A DNA stretch of 64,000 nucleotides from Aliiglaciecola sp. 3_MG-2023. GTDB lineage: Bacteria; Pseudomonadota; Gammaproteobacteria; Enterobacterales; Alteromonadaceae. The DNA lies in the NCBI RefSeq assembly GCF_030548205.1, contig NZ_JAUORV010000019.1, positions 51,612-115,611 of the forward strand, given 5' to 3'. Each line of letters opens with the position of its first letter. Within the stretch, counting starts at the first letter, position 1. The notes under the pieces were generated by a model. It ran no database searches and was not told where the DNA came from. It was given only the letters and a program-made list of their open reading frames with translations. Shown here piece by piece: positions 36,275 to 45,929 of the stretch. A program made the position numbers and the translations under genes.

Positions 36275-36916
36275 TTAGTCAAATAACTTCCAGAACCAGC
36301 TTTTGTCTAATTCAGCTTCGCATTTTTTTAGTTGAGTAGCATAGCGCAGTGAACGGGCGTTAACCTTTTTCGCAACTTTAACTAACCAGGCTTTTTTGTT
36401 GTAGGTGCGCCTTTTATAACCACCCCAACCTTCGTGGTAATTAAGGTATTGGGCGTATGCATCCCATTTAGAAATGCCATTCACTTTATAAGTCTTTGAA
36501 ATAAACCATCCCATAAAATCAATGGCATCATCGAAATCATCTCGATCCGCTCCGCTATTTTTAGTTTCTCTAATATAATCAGACCAAGTGGGCGTTTTTG
36601 CTTGAGAATACCCATAGGCACTGCTGATTCTCCCCCAAGGAATAAGTCCAAAAAACACATAATCTCTAGGAGGTAAGGCATCATGCCGAAAGGAACTTTC
36701 TTGATACATCATCGACATGGGGACATGTATTGGCACTCCCCACTTTTCATTCATGTCTTTAGCCGCGTCATACCAATGACTTTTTTCTTCGAAGATATTA
36801 CAAATATTGCTGATATTTTTGGGAGGAGTGGTGCTGCAGCCCACGAAAAATAGGGATAGTACTGCAACCAAGAAAGTTTTTACGAAAAAACTAGGATTTT
36901 TTATGAACTTTCTCAT
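36275..36916 (-). CDS. Lytic transglycosylase-like lipoprotein (SLT domain)
   Basis: A 213-residue lipoprotein: signal with lipobox FFVGC (about 23-27), then a single lysozyme-like domain. The catalytic Glu is in MSMMYQESSFRHDA near residue 73, followed by AYGYSQAKTPTWSDYI and NYHEGWGGYKR, the usual soluble lytic transglycosylase blocks. It presumably cleaves peptidoglycan from the outer membrane. It ends convergent with the AlgD-like gene and lies between that gene and gshA. Confidence 0.9.
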   Translation of the reverse strand: MRKFIKNPSFFVKTFLVAVLSLFFVGCSTTPPKNISNICNIFEEKSHWYDAAKDMNEKWGVPIHVPMSMMYQESSFRHDALPPRDYVFFGLIPWGRISSAYGYSQAKTPTWSDYIRETKNSGADRDDFDDAIDFMGWFISKTYKVNGISKWDAYAQYLNYHEGWGGYKRRTYNKKAWLVKVAKKVNARSLRYATQLKKCEAELDKSWFWKLFD

Positions 36917-36979
36917 TACTACTGACTCTATACCTATGTGTGTTTAAGTTTTTGTGTGTTTTCCCTGGTAGTAGTTTAA

Positions 36980-37007
36980 TGCCTGACCTTGAGTCAGGCA
37001 TTTTTTT
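36980..37007 (+). terminator. Terminator-like hairpin between gshA and the transglycosylase gene
   Basis: Stem TGCCTGAC/GTCAGGCA with a 5-base loop followed by seven T on the plus strand. It lies 17 bases past the end of gshA (minus strand). The T-run is on the plus strand, although the neighbouring genes both read on the minus strand, so it may act mainly by the stem, with only a short T-run on the minus side. Confidence 0.6.
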
Positions 37008-37023
37008 GCCTTAAATTCACTCG

Positions 37024-38628
37024 CTATTTGGCTAAATAATTACTTTGGGGGGCGGCAAAATAGTCTTTTAAAAACTCTTCAAAAGACAAGGTATCTTCCT
37101 GTTCCCGCTGTTTTTGTATTTCAATAGAGTCCTTAGCTTGTTGCTCAAAAGACGTTTTTGAATACACTTTATAATCCGCACTAAGTAAAGCATCACGATA
37201 TTGTTGTGCTAGTTCAACCCCTAAAGCGCCATTGTCTTTGTTTTCAGAGATTAACTTTTCCAACAGTTGTGCAGAAGGTGTCAATGACGGATCTGCCACC
37301 TTTTGTTTTTGTTGCTCAAGGGCCTGAGAATAAAGCGAATTATCATTTGCCTCATCTAACACTGCAGCCACCTGTGCCATTTCCGCAAACAATGTCTCGG
37401 TCCATTGCGGAATAGATTTGGCTTCGAGTTCATCACTTAATTTCAGTTCTGGATCTCTACCATTCACCACAACAGCTTTAAGGTTTGATTCCGTTTCTGC
37501 GTATTGTTGTTGGGTCATAAAGTCGCTTGGAGCAATCAAACAATAGGTCAGGAACACATCTAGAAAATAAAACTGCTCCTTCGATATACCGATATCACTA
37601 AACGGATTGACATCAAGAGCTCTAACTTCAATGTAGTTAACCCCCCTTTTCGCCAATGCATCTGTGGGCTTTTCTAATGGTTCTGTGGGTTGTTTTGGGC
37701 GAATGGGCGAATACAGCTCATTTTCAATTTGCAGTACATTGCTGTTGAGTTGACGGTATTCTTCACCTTCTTTAACCTCAAACTCTGCGTACTTTTCCGA
37801 CGGCGTATTGATGGCCTTACGCACAGATGAAATATAACTGTCCATCTGGTTATAGCAAATATTCAACCCCGCTTGTTCCGAGTTGGTATACCCTAAGTCA
37901 CTCATTCTTAAAGAAGTTGCATAGGGTAAATACATTGTGCCTTTACCTAAGTGCTGAAACGGTAACTTAGTCTCTTTACCACGAATAAAAGAGCCGCAAA
38001 TAGCCGGTGATGCACCAAATAAGTATGGGATTAACCAACAAAAGCGTCGATAATTTCTTATCATCGCAAAATAAGCATCTGAAATGCTGTGTTTGTCGGC
38101 CTTAGCGCCATCAATATTAGCTAACCATTGTTGCCAAAACTCTGTTGATAAGGAAAAGTTAAAATGCACACCAGCGATGGCTTGCATCATGCTGCCGTAA
38201 CGATTTTTTAATCCCACTCGATAGAGGCTCTTCATTTTTGCAACGTTAGAACTGCCATAATCAGCGATGGGAATATTGTCTTCGCCATTAATAAAACAGG
38301 GCATACTCATTGGCCACAAACGTTCATCCCCAATGTTTTCGATAACATATTTATGCACGTCTCGAAGTTGTTCTATGGTTACATTGGGATCTGCCTCTGG
38401 TGGTGTAATAAATTCCAACAGCGACTCAGAAAAGTCTGTAGTAATAAAGTCATGGGTCAACGCCGCCCCTAATTTTTCATTATGCGGAGTTGTCGCCAGA
38501 CCACCATCGGCATTGATTCTTAGAGTTTCGCGCTCTACACCGTGTTTAATTTGAGGCAAAGTAGCACGCACTTCTGGGCGTTGAAGGATCGCTAACCGAT
38601 CAGTAAAAGACATTGAACTAGACGTCAA
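37024..38628 (-). CDS. gshA: Glutamate-cysteine ligase
   Basis: A 534-residue type 1 (proteobacterial) glutamate-cysteine ligase making gamma-glutamylcysteine, the first step of glutathione synthesis. The N-terminal HGVERETLRINADGGLATTPH includes the conserved active-site GVERE; further blocks are DFSESLLEFITPP and EVRALDVNPFSDIGI. The start is TTG 38628 with AGGA seven to eight bases before it; an ATG five codons in has no ribosome site. Length matches E. coli GshA (518). The M16 peptidase gene lies upstream at 132 bases. Confidence 0.96.
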   Translation of the reverse strand: MTSSSMSFTDRLAILQRPEVRATLPQIKHGVERETLRINADGGLATTPHNEKLGAALTHDFITTDFSESLLEFITPPEADPNVTIEQLRDVHKYVIENIGDERLWPMSMPCFINGEDNIPIADYGSSNVAKMKSLYRVGLKNRYGSMMQAIAGVHFNFSLSTEFWQQWLANIDGAKADKHSISDAYFAMIRNYRRFCWLIPYLFGASPAICGSFIRGKETKLPFQHLGKGTMYLPYATSLRMSDLGYTNSEQAGLNICYNQMDSYISSVRKAINTPSEKYAEFEVKEGEEYRQLNSNVLQIENELYSPIRPKQPTEPLEKPTDALAKRGVNYIEVRALDVNPFSDIGISKEQFYFLDVFLTYCLIAPSDFMTQQQYAETESNLKAVVVNGRDPELKLSDELEAKSIPQWTETLFAEMAQVAAVLDEANDNSLYSQALEQQKQKVADPSLTPSAQLLEKLISENKDNGALGVELAQQYRDALLSADYKVYSKTSFEQQAKDSIEIQKQREQEDTLSFEEFLKDYFAAPQSNYLAK

Positions 38629-38760
38629 AATACATTCCTAATGAAAAATCGAATTTTAAAAGGTGGGGAAAAATATCTGGTTTTCAAGGGAAAATCACCA
38701 AATACCCCATGAATACCTATCCCCCTCCTATCTTAAGGTGAAAGTTAATAATAACAAATT

Positions 38761-41625
38761 TTATTTAGAAACATTTATTTCTACTACTTCACGGCCTAAT
38801 TCAGTTAATTGCGGTTTAATCTTGTCTGCATCACCCACAACAATCACTTGCATACGCTTAATATCAAGTAATTCACGGGCTATATCATTTAGCTCTGACA
38901 AGGTTATATTCTCAATCACATCCGCTTGGATATCTCGATATTCTCTATCTAAATCATAAGTGAGTAAATGATTTAAAAAGTTAGCTTTGCTTGACGGCGT
39001 TTCATAACTCAACGCATCTGCTTGAGTATAAGCGCTGCGCATGGATAACAACTCACTTTGCGTCATCCCATTTTGACTAAAGCGTTGGATTTCGGTTAAA
39101 AACTCTTTGATACTGTCGCCGGTATTTTCCTGTTTAACATCAGCAGAAGCTTGAAAACGACCAAGGGTTTTACCGCCCACAAAGCGACTCGATGCCCCAT
39201 AGGTGTAACCTTTATCTTCACGCAAATTAAGATTAATGCGACTATTAAACATCCCCCCTAATGGATAATTCATCAGCTTACTTTTAAATTGTTGTCCGCT
39301 AGCATCATAAGGTAATGCAAGTTCAACTACCCGTACCACAGATTGTGCTGCGCCTGGTTTATCCACTAAGTAGATTTTAGGCTCATGGTGCTCAGGAAAT
39401 GGCTGGTATGGGGGGATTTGATAAGACGCCCCTTGCCAATCAATTAGAAACTGAATGTCTTTATTAATTTGCTTTTGATCGATATCACCCACTATCACTA
39501 AATTGGCCATGGCGGGTGAATAATACTGTTGATAAAACGCTTTAATATCTTCCAGTTCAATATTAGCTAACGTACTTAAATTGCCAGAGTCAGGTAGGCT
39601 TATTCGGTTGCTTTGGCCATACAACAAAGTATCCGTGGCGCGTGCAGCTAACACTGACGGATTTTTTAATTGTTGTTGTAGTTGCTGGGCTAGATTTTGC
39701 TTAATACGATTAAAATCTTCTGACAAAAATGCTGGTTTAAACAGCTTTGTTTTCAGCAGTTCTAAGGTTTTATCCAAATTATGCACTAAAGAATTCACAC
39801 GAATTTGGGTATACCGTCCTCCTGCACTGAAACTAATTTGACTGCCTAACAACGCTAGCTCATTGGCCATTTGTTCATTTGTCATAGATGTTGTTGATTC
39901 GTTCATCATTTCGGCTGTAAAACTAGCCAGACCCGCCTTTTCAATTGGATCAAGCAAAGGGCCACCTTCTAAACTCAACAATAAGGTGACTGTGGGTGTC
40001 TCATCCGTGCTATGTGTGAGCATTTCAATACCATTACCAAACTGGGTACGCTGATACTCTGGCACTTTTACTGTTGGATTAGGTCCGGCTTTTGGCATGA
40101 TAGACCGATCAAAATCATCAATAATCACAGGCGCTTCAACTTTGTGACCGACAGTGCTAGTGGTAATTTCCCGTTTTGGAAGCTCAAAATTCTGCGGCTT
40201 AGCGACCAGTTCGGTTTGTCCGGCAGGCACTATACTCAAAACGACTTTCGCTTTTCCCTTGATGTATTTGCGATAAACACGCATGACATCTTGTGCTGTT
40301 ACATTGTTGTAGCGATTAAGATCGTATTGAACTAAGTCAGGTTGAGAGTCGAAGGTTTCATTTGCCGCTAATGTCGAAACTTTACCTGAAACACTTTGTA
40401 ATCCGAAAATGGTTGATGATTCAATGCTCGCTTTCGTTCTAGCTAAATCGTCTTCGCTCACGCCACGGGTTTCGAACTCTAATAAAGATTCTTCGATACG
40501 TTGTTGTAAATCAGATAATTTCGTCGACTTAGCAGGGTTTGCTAAGGCGATAAGCTGAAACTCACAAGAAAGTTCTCGACACGGGTGAGAAACCATCGCT
40601 TGAACAGCATGGTTGTCTTTCACTAAATTTTTATAAAATAGCGAGGTTTTACCGCCGCCAAGTATATCTGAAAGCACATCCAAAGGCGCTTCGTCAGGAT
40701 GCCTAACATACACGGTTGGATAGGTTAATTGGATAAGCGGCAAATAGACCTGATCTTCAATAGTGACATAACGATCCCTTTCCAATGATACTGCTCGTTT
40801 TTTCGGATCTTCAACGGCAGGCCCTTTGGGTATGCTGCCAAAGTACTTTTGAACCCAGACTAGGGTTTTGTTTTTATCTATGTCGCCACCAATGGTAAGC
40901 ACCGCATTGTTAGGTCCATACCAACGCTTAAAAAACGCTTTTAAATCATCTACTGTTACCCGGTCTAAATCTTCTACGTAACCAATAGTAGACCAAGAAT
41001 AAGGGTGCCCAACTGGATATAGAGATTCACCGTTGCGCTCACTTCGCAAACCATAGGGTTGATTGTCGTAACTTTGTCCCCGCTCATTTTTAACGGTTTC
41101 GCGCTGAATTTCGAATTTCTCTTGGGTCACAGTATCAAGTAAGAACCCCATACGATCTGATTCTAACCAAAGTACTTTTTCCAACTGATTAGCAGGAACA
41201 GTTTCATAATAATTGGTTCTATCACTGTTAGTAGAACCATTCATAGTACCCCCCGCTTCGGTAATGATCTTAAAGTGCTCATCATCTTCCACGTTTTTAG
41301 AGCCTTGGAACATCATATGTTCGAAAAAGTGCGCGAAACCAGATTTTCCGACCTCTTCTCTGGCTGATCCAACATGATAAGTAACATCTACGTGCACCAA
41401 TGGATCTGAGTGATCTTCATGCAATACTACCGTCAAACCGTTATCCAACTGATACTTGCTGTAAGGAATGGACACATCACCATTGGCCTTATCAGAGTGT
41501 TGCTCAACGAGTGTAATGCCAGAGGGGAGATTATCGGTTACTACCTGTGGTTTAGAGTGGTTTTCGGTGGAACATCCGCTGAGAAGTAACGCTGCACTTC
41601 CCAAGATCAAAACGAGTCTCTTCAC
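38761..41625 (-). CDS. M16-family zinc metallopeptidase lipoprotein (two-lobed)
   Basis: A 954-residue lipoprotein with lipobox LLSGC (C18) and two M16 halves. The first (about 55-480) carries the inverted zinc motif HFFEH (H99, E102, H103) in GKSGFAHFFEHMMFQGSKN; the second (about 540-950) lacks it, as usual for the inactive partner half. It resembles the PqqL/pitrilysin-like family common in Alteromonadales, and is anchored to the inner side of the outer membrane. The start is GTG 41625 with AAGG eight bases upstream. It degrades short peptides in the periplasm, by family. Confidence 0.94.
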   Translation of the reverse strand: MKRLVLILGSAALLLSGCSTENHSKPQVVTDNLPSGITLVEQHSDKANGDVSIPYSKYQLDNGLTVVLHEDHSDPLVHVDVTYHVGSAREEVGKSGFAHFFEHMMFQGSKNVEDDEHFKIITEAGGTMNGSTNSDRTNYYETVPANQLEKVLWLESDRMGFLLDTVTQEKFEIQRETVKNERGQSYDNQPYGLRSERNGESLYPVGHPYSWSTIGYVEDLDRVTVDDLKAFFKRWYGPNNAVLTIGGDIDKNKTLVWVQKYFGSIPKGPAVEDPKKRAVSLERDRYVTIEDQVYLPLIQLTYPTVYVRHPDEAPLDVLSDILGGGKTSLFYKNLVKDNHAVQAMVSHPCRELSCEFQLIALANPAKSTKLSDLQQRIEESLLEFETRGVSEDDLARTKASIESSTIFGLQSVSGKVSTLAANETFDSQPDLVQYDLNRYNNVTAQDVMRVYRKYIKGKAKVVLSIVPAGQTELVAKPQNFELPKREITTSTVGHKVEAPVIIDDFDRSIMPKAGPNPTVKVPEYQRTQFGNGIEMLTHSTDETPTVTLLLSLEGGPLLDPIEKAGLASFTAEMMNESTTSMTNEQMANELALLGSQISFSAGGRYTQIRVNSLVHNLDKTLELLKTKLFKPAFLSEDFNRIKQNLAQQLQQQLKNPSVLAARATDTLLYGQSNRISLPDSGNLSTLANIELEDIKAFYQQYYSPAMANLVIVGDIDQKQINKDIQFLIDWQGASYQIPPYQPFPEHHEPKIYLVDKPGAAQSVVRVVELALPYDASGQQFKSKLMNYPLGGMFNSRINLNLREDKGYTYGASSRFVGGKTLGRFQASADVKQENTGDSIKEFLTEIQRFSQNGMTQSELLSMRSAYTQADALSYETPSSKANFLNHLLTYDLDREYRDIQADVIENITLSELNDIARELLDIKRMQVIVVGDADKIKPQLTELGREVVEINVSK

Positions 41626-41744
41626 AATACTGCCTTTTATTAATATTCTATACGTGATTTTTTAAATAACTTTGTGTATTAAGTCTACCTTGATGGCACA
41701 AATAAAGTAATATGTTGTTAGAAATTGTGTCTGGTGAGTACGAA

Positions 41745-42296
41745 ATGAATACAGAAGAACAAATTATTGATTTAGATTTTGCGGTTTCGCAGCTAAGTGG
41801 AAATCAATCACTACTGATTAAGTTACTATCAAAATTTAATGCCCAATATGAAAACTTAGAACATGAGCTAGCGGATTTAAAACAATCACAGGACTTCAAA
41901 GCTTATAAAGAAGTGATCCACACAGTTAAAGGTGTATCTGGCAATTTAGGGCTTAATGCTTTGCATCTGTCTTCTAAAAATTTAGAAAGTTCGGTGATCA
42001 ATCAAGCCGATATTGTTGAGCCTGAAGCAAACTTTCTAACATCTCTTAATCAAACCATAGCTAAAATTAATAGCCTGACCGACGAAAGCTCTGAAGCTGA
42101 TTCTGTCACAGCGCCTAAAAGCAGCCGCGACCTATTAATTGAGATGTTGAAAAATAATGAATTCATCACGCAAGATAAACTCAATTCTTTACTTGATGAC
42201 TGCGCTATAACCGAAACAGATAAACAAGAATTGCTCAACGCCATTGACGATTTAGATTATGCTGAAGCTCTTAATGTTATCAATAGAAGCAGTTAG
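41745..42296 (+). CDS. Hpt (histidine phosphotransfer) domain protein
   Basis: A 183-residue protein with one Hpt domain (about 8-100). The phosphorylated histidine is H59 in VIHTVKGVSGNLGL, the classic HTxKG context. After about residue 110 there is a second helical region with no identified domain. ATG 41745 is chosen (GGTGAG seven bases upstream) rather than an ATG at 41712 with no ribosome site. It stands alone; its histidine kinase and response regulator must be elsewhere. It precedes a pseudouridine synthase gene by 21 bases. Confidence 0.9.
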   Translation: MNTEEQIIDLDFAVSQLSGNQSLLIKLLSKFNAQYENLEHELADLKQSQDFKAYKEVIHTVKGVSGNLGLNALHLSSKNLESSVINQADIVEPEANFLTSLNQTIAKINSLTDESSEADSVTAPKSSRDLLIEMLKNNEFITQDKLNSLLDDCAITETDKQELLNAIDDLDYAEALNVINRSS

Positions 42297-42317
42297 TTTA
42301 TTGGTGGCAGCGTTGCG

Positions 42318-43019
42318 ATGAAGCCTATCCCCATTGTGTTTGAAAATAGTGATTTTGTTGTTATAAATAAACCTGAAGGTGTAGCCGTTCAAAATGAACA
42401 GTCCCAATCAGGAATCTTGCCGCGAATTCAAACACAATTACAACTAGATAAGCTTTGGTTAGTTCACCGTTTAGATAAAGTCACCTCTGGTTTGCTGATA
42501 CTAGCTAAAAACGCGGTGGCGGCAAGTCGATTAAGTCAATATTTTGCTGCGCGTAAAATTCAAAAATATTATCTTGCTATCAGCGACAAAAAGCCAAAGA
42601 AAAAACAGGGTGCAGTCATCGGTGATATGCATAAAGTACGGGATGGTAAGTGGGCACTCAAAACCTCACGTCATCAGCCTGCAATAGGACAATTTTTTAG
42701 TGCCGGATTAGGCGATGGACAACGTCTTTTTGTTATCAAACCCCACACTGGCAAAACCCACCAAATTAGAGTGATGTTAAAAAGTCTTAGCAGTCCAATT
42801 GTGGGCGATAGCAGCTATAGTGGTACTCCATCTGACCGCACCTACCTGCACGCATACGGATTAACATTTGAAGATTGTGGGCAACAAATTCAGATTAGTT
42901 GCCTGCCTGACTCTGGTCAACATTTTACATTCTCAACCGCTAATCCAAAAGTAGCTAGCTTACTTACACCTTGGGAATTAGATTGGCCACAATTGCACAT
43001 CCAAAAGTCGACTAAATGA
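42318..43019 (+). CDS. RluA-family pseudouridine synthase (TIGR01621 type)
   Basis: A 233-residue RNA pseudouridine synthase. The catalytic Asp is D53 in HRLDKVTSGLLILAK, with GVAVQNEQSQSG upstream and PHTGKTHQIRVML later, matching the RluA family. It has no N-terminal S4 domain, so it is the short type. The target RNA is unknown. Its last codons overlap the start of the VanZ gene by four bases (ATGA), so they are coupled. Confidence 0.92.
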   Translation: MKPIPIVFENSDFVVINKPEGVAVQNEQSQSGILPRIQTQLQLDKLWLVHRLDKVTSGLLILAKNAVAASRLSQYFAARKIQKYYLAISDKKPKKKQGAVIGDMHKVRDGKWALKTSRHQPAIGQFFSAGLGDGQRLFVIKPHTGKTHQIRVMLKSLSSPIVGDSSYSGTPSDRTYLHAYGLTFEDCGQQIQISCLPDSGQHFTFSTANPKVASLLTPWELDWPQLHIQKSTK

Positions 43020-43387
43020 TACATACCTACATTCGGCACCCGTGGGGCTTAGTTTTCGCCTTAATTATTTTTCTCATATTTTCTGTCGCTGCTGTGATCC
43101 CAGTAGAATACATCCCCCTTGACACTCGGTATGACAAGATACAACACGCGAGTATTTTTTTACTATTAACCTGCTCAATCACTGCAAGTTTGCGGTTTAA
43201 TCAGTGGCTTATTGGGTGTTTACTAAGCATATTTGCGGTGGCAAGCGAATGTATTCAAAACTTGCTCTCCTATAGAAGTGGTAGCTGGGAAGATCTTTAT
43301 GCTGATTTTATCGGTATCTTCGTTGCTTGCCTGCTTATTGAATTGGTAGTTCGAGTGTATCGAGTTTTACGGAAATTATTGGCATGA
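43016..43387 (+). CDS. VanZ-family membrane protein
   Basis: A 123-residue protein with four hydrophobic segments (about 10-30, 45-60, 65-82 and 92-113). The sequence DKIQHASIFLLLTCSITAS and a later RSGSWEDLYADFIGIFVA match the VanZ-like family (named after a teicoplanin-resistance protein of unclear activity). It overlaps both neighbours by four bases, as part of a tight three-gene set. Confidence 0.85.
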   Translation: MIHTYIRHPWGLVFALIIFLIFSVAAVIPVEYIPLDTRYDKIQHASIFLLLTCSITASLRFNQWLIGCLLSIFAVASECIQNLLSYRSGSWEDLYADFIGIFVACLLIELVVRVYRVLRKLLA

Positions 43388-44313
43388 TGAACATTTTAGG
43401 CAATGGTGCAATCGGCAACCTATTGGCATTGCAATGTCACAAGTTGCACCTTGATTATTGCATCCTTGCCCGCTCACAGGCCCCTACAGAACTACTCTGT
43501 CGTGCTATTGAGCAGACGCCCCAATCTCACCATTCCCAGCCGTCATTTAGCACAGCAACTGCATTGCACCCCGTTTATCATCAAGAAACTGATTCAATAG
43601 ATGATGGCCTGTTTATTTTACCTTTGAAGGCCTATCAAATCATTCCCGCTATTGAACAATATAAAGCGAAACTTAGCCCTGAGGTTCCAGTGGCTTTATT
43701 GCACAATGGAATGGTGGATCAGCAACATATACTGCAGCTTTTACCCAGCAACCCTATTATTGTTGCCACCACTAGTTATGGTGGGTTTAAACCCCAGCCA
43801 AATAAATTAAATATAACAGGTATCGGGGCAACGCAAGCGGGATGGCTGCGAAACAGCGTAGATAACCCCTACTTCCAAAGTATATTTGAGAAGCTGTTAC
43901 CTCCTTGTACTTGGCATTCCGATATTTCACTAATATTGTGGCGAAAGTTAGCGGTAAATGCGGTGATAAACCCGCTCACCGCAATTTATAATATTCCTAA
44001 CGGAGCCTTAGCACAGCCACAATATCACAACACCATCATGGCAATTAATGCTGAAATTTGCACCCTTATGAATCGCTTAGAAATGCCCGTTACTGAACAA
44101 CAATTATTGAGCAATTGCATGTCAATCATTGACAAAACCGCGGCTAATTATTCGTCCATGCACCAAGACGTGCTGCATAACCGCAAAACCGAAATTGAAA
44201 ATATTAATGGATATGTGGTGAGTCAGGGGAAGATTTTATCAATACCAACCCCGATAAATAGTCATTTACTTGAGCAGGTAAGAAAAATAGAGACTTATTC
44301 CGGTAAAAAATAA
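43384..44313 (+). CDS. 2-dehydropantoate 2-reductase family protein
   Basis: A 309-residue ketopantoate reductase-like protein: N-terminal Rossmann fold (MNILGNGAIGNLLALQCHKL), ALLHNGMVDQQHIL and LWRKLAVNAVINPLTAI, the last being the conserved helix with the catalytic Lys and Asn. NADPH would reduce ketopantoate to pantoate in coenzyme A synthesis. A gammaproteobacterial genome may hold several paralogues, so assignment as the true PanE is likely but not proven. It overlaps VanZ (ATGATGA) and is convergent with lysS. Confidence 0.88.
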   Translation: MMNILGNGAIGNLLALQCHKLHLDYCILARSQAPTELLCRAIEQTPQSHHSQPSFSTATALHPVYHQETDSIDDGLFILPLKAYQIIPAIEQYKAKLSPEVPVALLHNGMVDQQHILQLLPSNPIIVATTSYGGFKPQPNKLNITGIGATQAGWLRNSVDNPYFQSIFEKLLPPCTWHSDISLILWRKLAVNAVINPLTAIYNIPNGALAQPQYHNTIMAINAEICTLMNRLEMPVTEQQLLSNCMSIIDKTAANYSSMHQDVLHNRKTEIENINGYVVSQGKILSIPTPINSHLLEQVRKIETYSGKK

Positions 44314-44340
44314 ATCTCTATTTAAATCAAGTGTGGCGAA

Positions 44341-45885
44341 TTATTCCTGCGAGCCCTGTGGTCTCATATGTGGGAATAAAATGACATCTTTAATAGTTGG
44401 ACTATCAGTGAATAACATCACTAAGCGATCAATACCAATGCCTTCACCAGCGGTAGGAGGAAGACCATACTCAAGTGCAGTAATGTAGTCTTCATCAAAG
44501 TGCATGGCTTCATCATCTCCAGCATCTTTTTCTTCTACTTGCTTTTTAAAGCGTGCAGCTTGATCTTCTGAATCATTTAATTCCGAGAAACCATTGGCTA
44601 ATTCACGTCCTCCAACAAAAAACTCAAATCTGTCGGTAACAAAATGGTTTTCATCGTTACGACGAGCCAGAGGCGAAACTTCCCAGGGATAAGCAGTGAT
44701 AAATGTAGGCTGGATTAATTTCTCTTCCGCTGTTGCTTCAAAGATTTCACACAGGTATTTACCCGCTCCCCAAATACCATCGACTTCAGGCTCTTTAATT
44801 TTCAGTTGTTTCGCCATGGCTTTTAATTCATCCAAATGATTTTCTGGATCTTTAATTGCCGCTTCGTTGGCTTCAGGCCAATATTTTAGTACCGCGTCGT
44901 TCATGGTTAAACGTTCGAAAGGTTGACCAAAGTCATATTCAACCTCACTGATAACATTGCCTTCAATGTCTTTTTCAGTGCTTTTAATAATAGTGCTACC
45001 CAATACATCCTGAGCTAACGTACGCAACATGTCTTCGGTCAAATTCATTAAATCATGATAATCAGCATAGGCCTGATAGAACTCAAGCATCGTAAATTCA
45101 GGGTTGTGACGTGTGGATAAACCTTCATTTCGGAAGTTTCTGTTAATTTCAAATACACGTTCAAAACCACCCACCACAAGACGCTTCAAATAGAGCTCTG
45201 GGGCGATACGCAAATACATATCAATGTCTAAGGCATTATGATGAGTCACAAAAGGTTTAGCTGTGGCACCGCCAGGAATAACTTGAAGCATAGGTGTCTC
45301 AACTTCCATGTAATTTCTGTCGGTTAAGAATTTACGAATGCCTGTCACAATTTTACTGCGGATCATAAAGGTATCACGGGTTTGTGTATTGGTGATCAAA
45401 TCCACATAACGCTGACGATATTTAGTTTCTTGATCAGCCAGACCATGAAACTTTTCTGGTAGCGGTCGCAAAGACTTTGTCAGTAATTGATATTCATCCA
45501 TGTTGACATACAAATCGCCTTTACCTGATTTATGCAATACACCCTTAACGCCAATAATGTCACCAATATCCAAGCTGCCGTATCTCGCTTTAATATCTTT
45601 TTGGGTATCTTTTGCTGCGTAAGATTGAATACGCCCAGTCATGTCTTGTAGCAATAAAAATGGACCACGTTTAGCAAGTATACGCCCAGCGATACTAACC
45701 ACTTTGCCTAGTTCAGCAAGGGCTTCTTTTTCGTGATCGGAAAATTCGTCTTGTAGATCTTGGCTATAAAACTCACGTCTAAATGAATTTGGAAAACCAT
45801 TCGAGTTACACTCGCTACGAATTTGCTCTAACTTGCTGCGGCGTTCCGCAATTAATTTATTTTCATCTTGCTGAATGTCAGTCAT
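44341..45885 (-). CDS. lysS: Lysyl-tRNA synthetase (class II)
   Basis: A 514-residue class II synthetase: N-terminal OB-fold anticodon domain (about 60-170), class II core with motif 2 [20 protein letters not shown] (about 265-285) and motif 3 [11 protein letters not shown] near the C-terminus. It charges tRNA-Lys with lysine. It lies 44 bases downstream of prfB in the same direction, the prfB-lysS order found in E. coli; the two are likely cotranscribed. Confidence 0.97.
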   Translation of the reverse strand: MTDIQQDENKLIAERRSKLEQIRSECNSNGFPNSFRREFYSQDLQDEFSDHEKEALAELGKVVSIAGRILAKRGPFLLLQDMTGRIQSYAAKDTQKDIKARYGSLDIGDIIGVKGVLHKSGKGDLYVNMDEYQLLTKSLRPLPEKFHGLADQETKYRQRYVDLITNTQTRDTFMIRSKIVTGIRKFLTDRNYMEVETPMLQVIPGGATAKPFVTHHNALDIDMYLRIAPELYLKRLVVGGFERVFEINRNFRNEGLSTRHNPEFTMLEFYQAYADYHDLMNLTEDMLRTLAQDVLGSTIIKSTEKDIEGNVISEVEYDFGQPFERLTMNDAVLKYWPEANEAAIKDPENHLDELKAMAKQLKIKEPEVDGIWGAGKYLCEIFEATAEEKLIQPTFITAYPWEVSPLARRNDENHFVTDRFEFFVGGRELANGFSELNDSEDQAARFKKQVEEKDAGDDEAMHFDEDYITALEYGLPPTAGEGIGIDRLVMLFTDSPTIKDVILFPHMRPQGSQE

Positions 45886-45929
45886 CGACTTTCCTGAAAG
45901 TGTTTAAATCTGTAAAAAGACTCTATTTG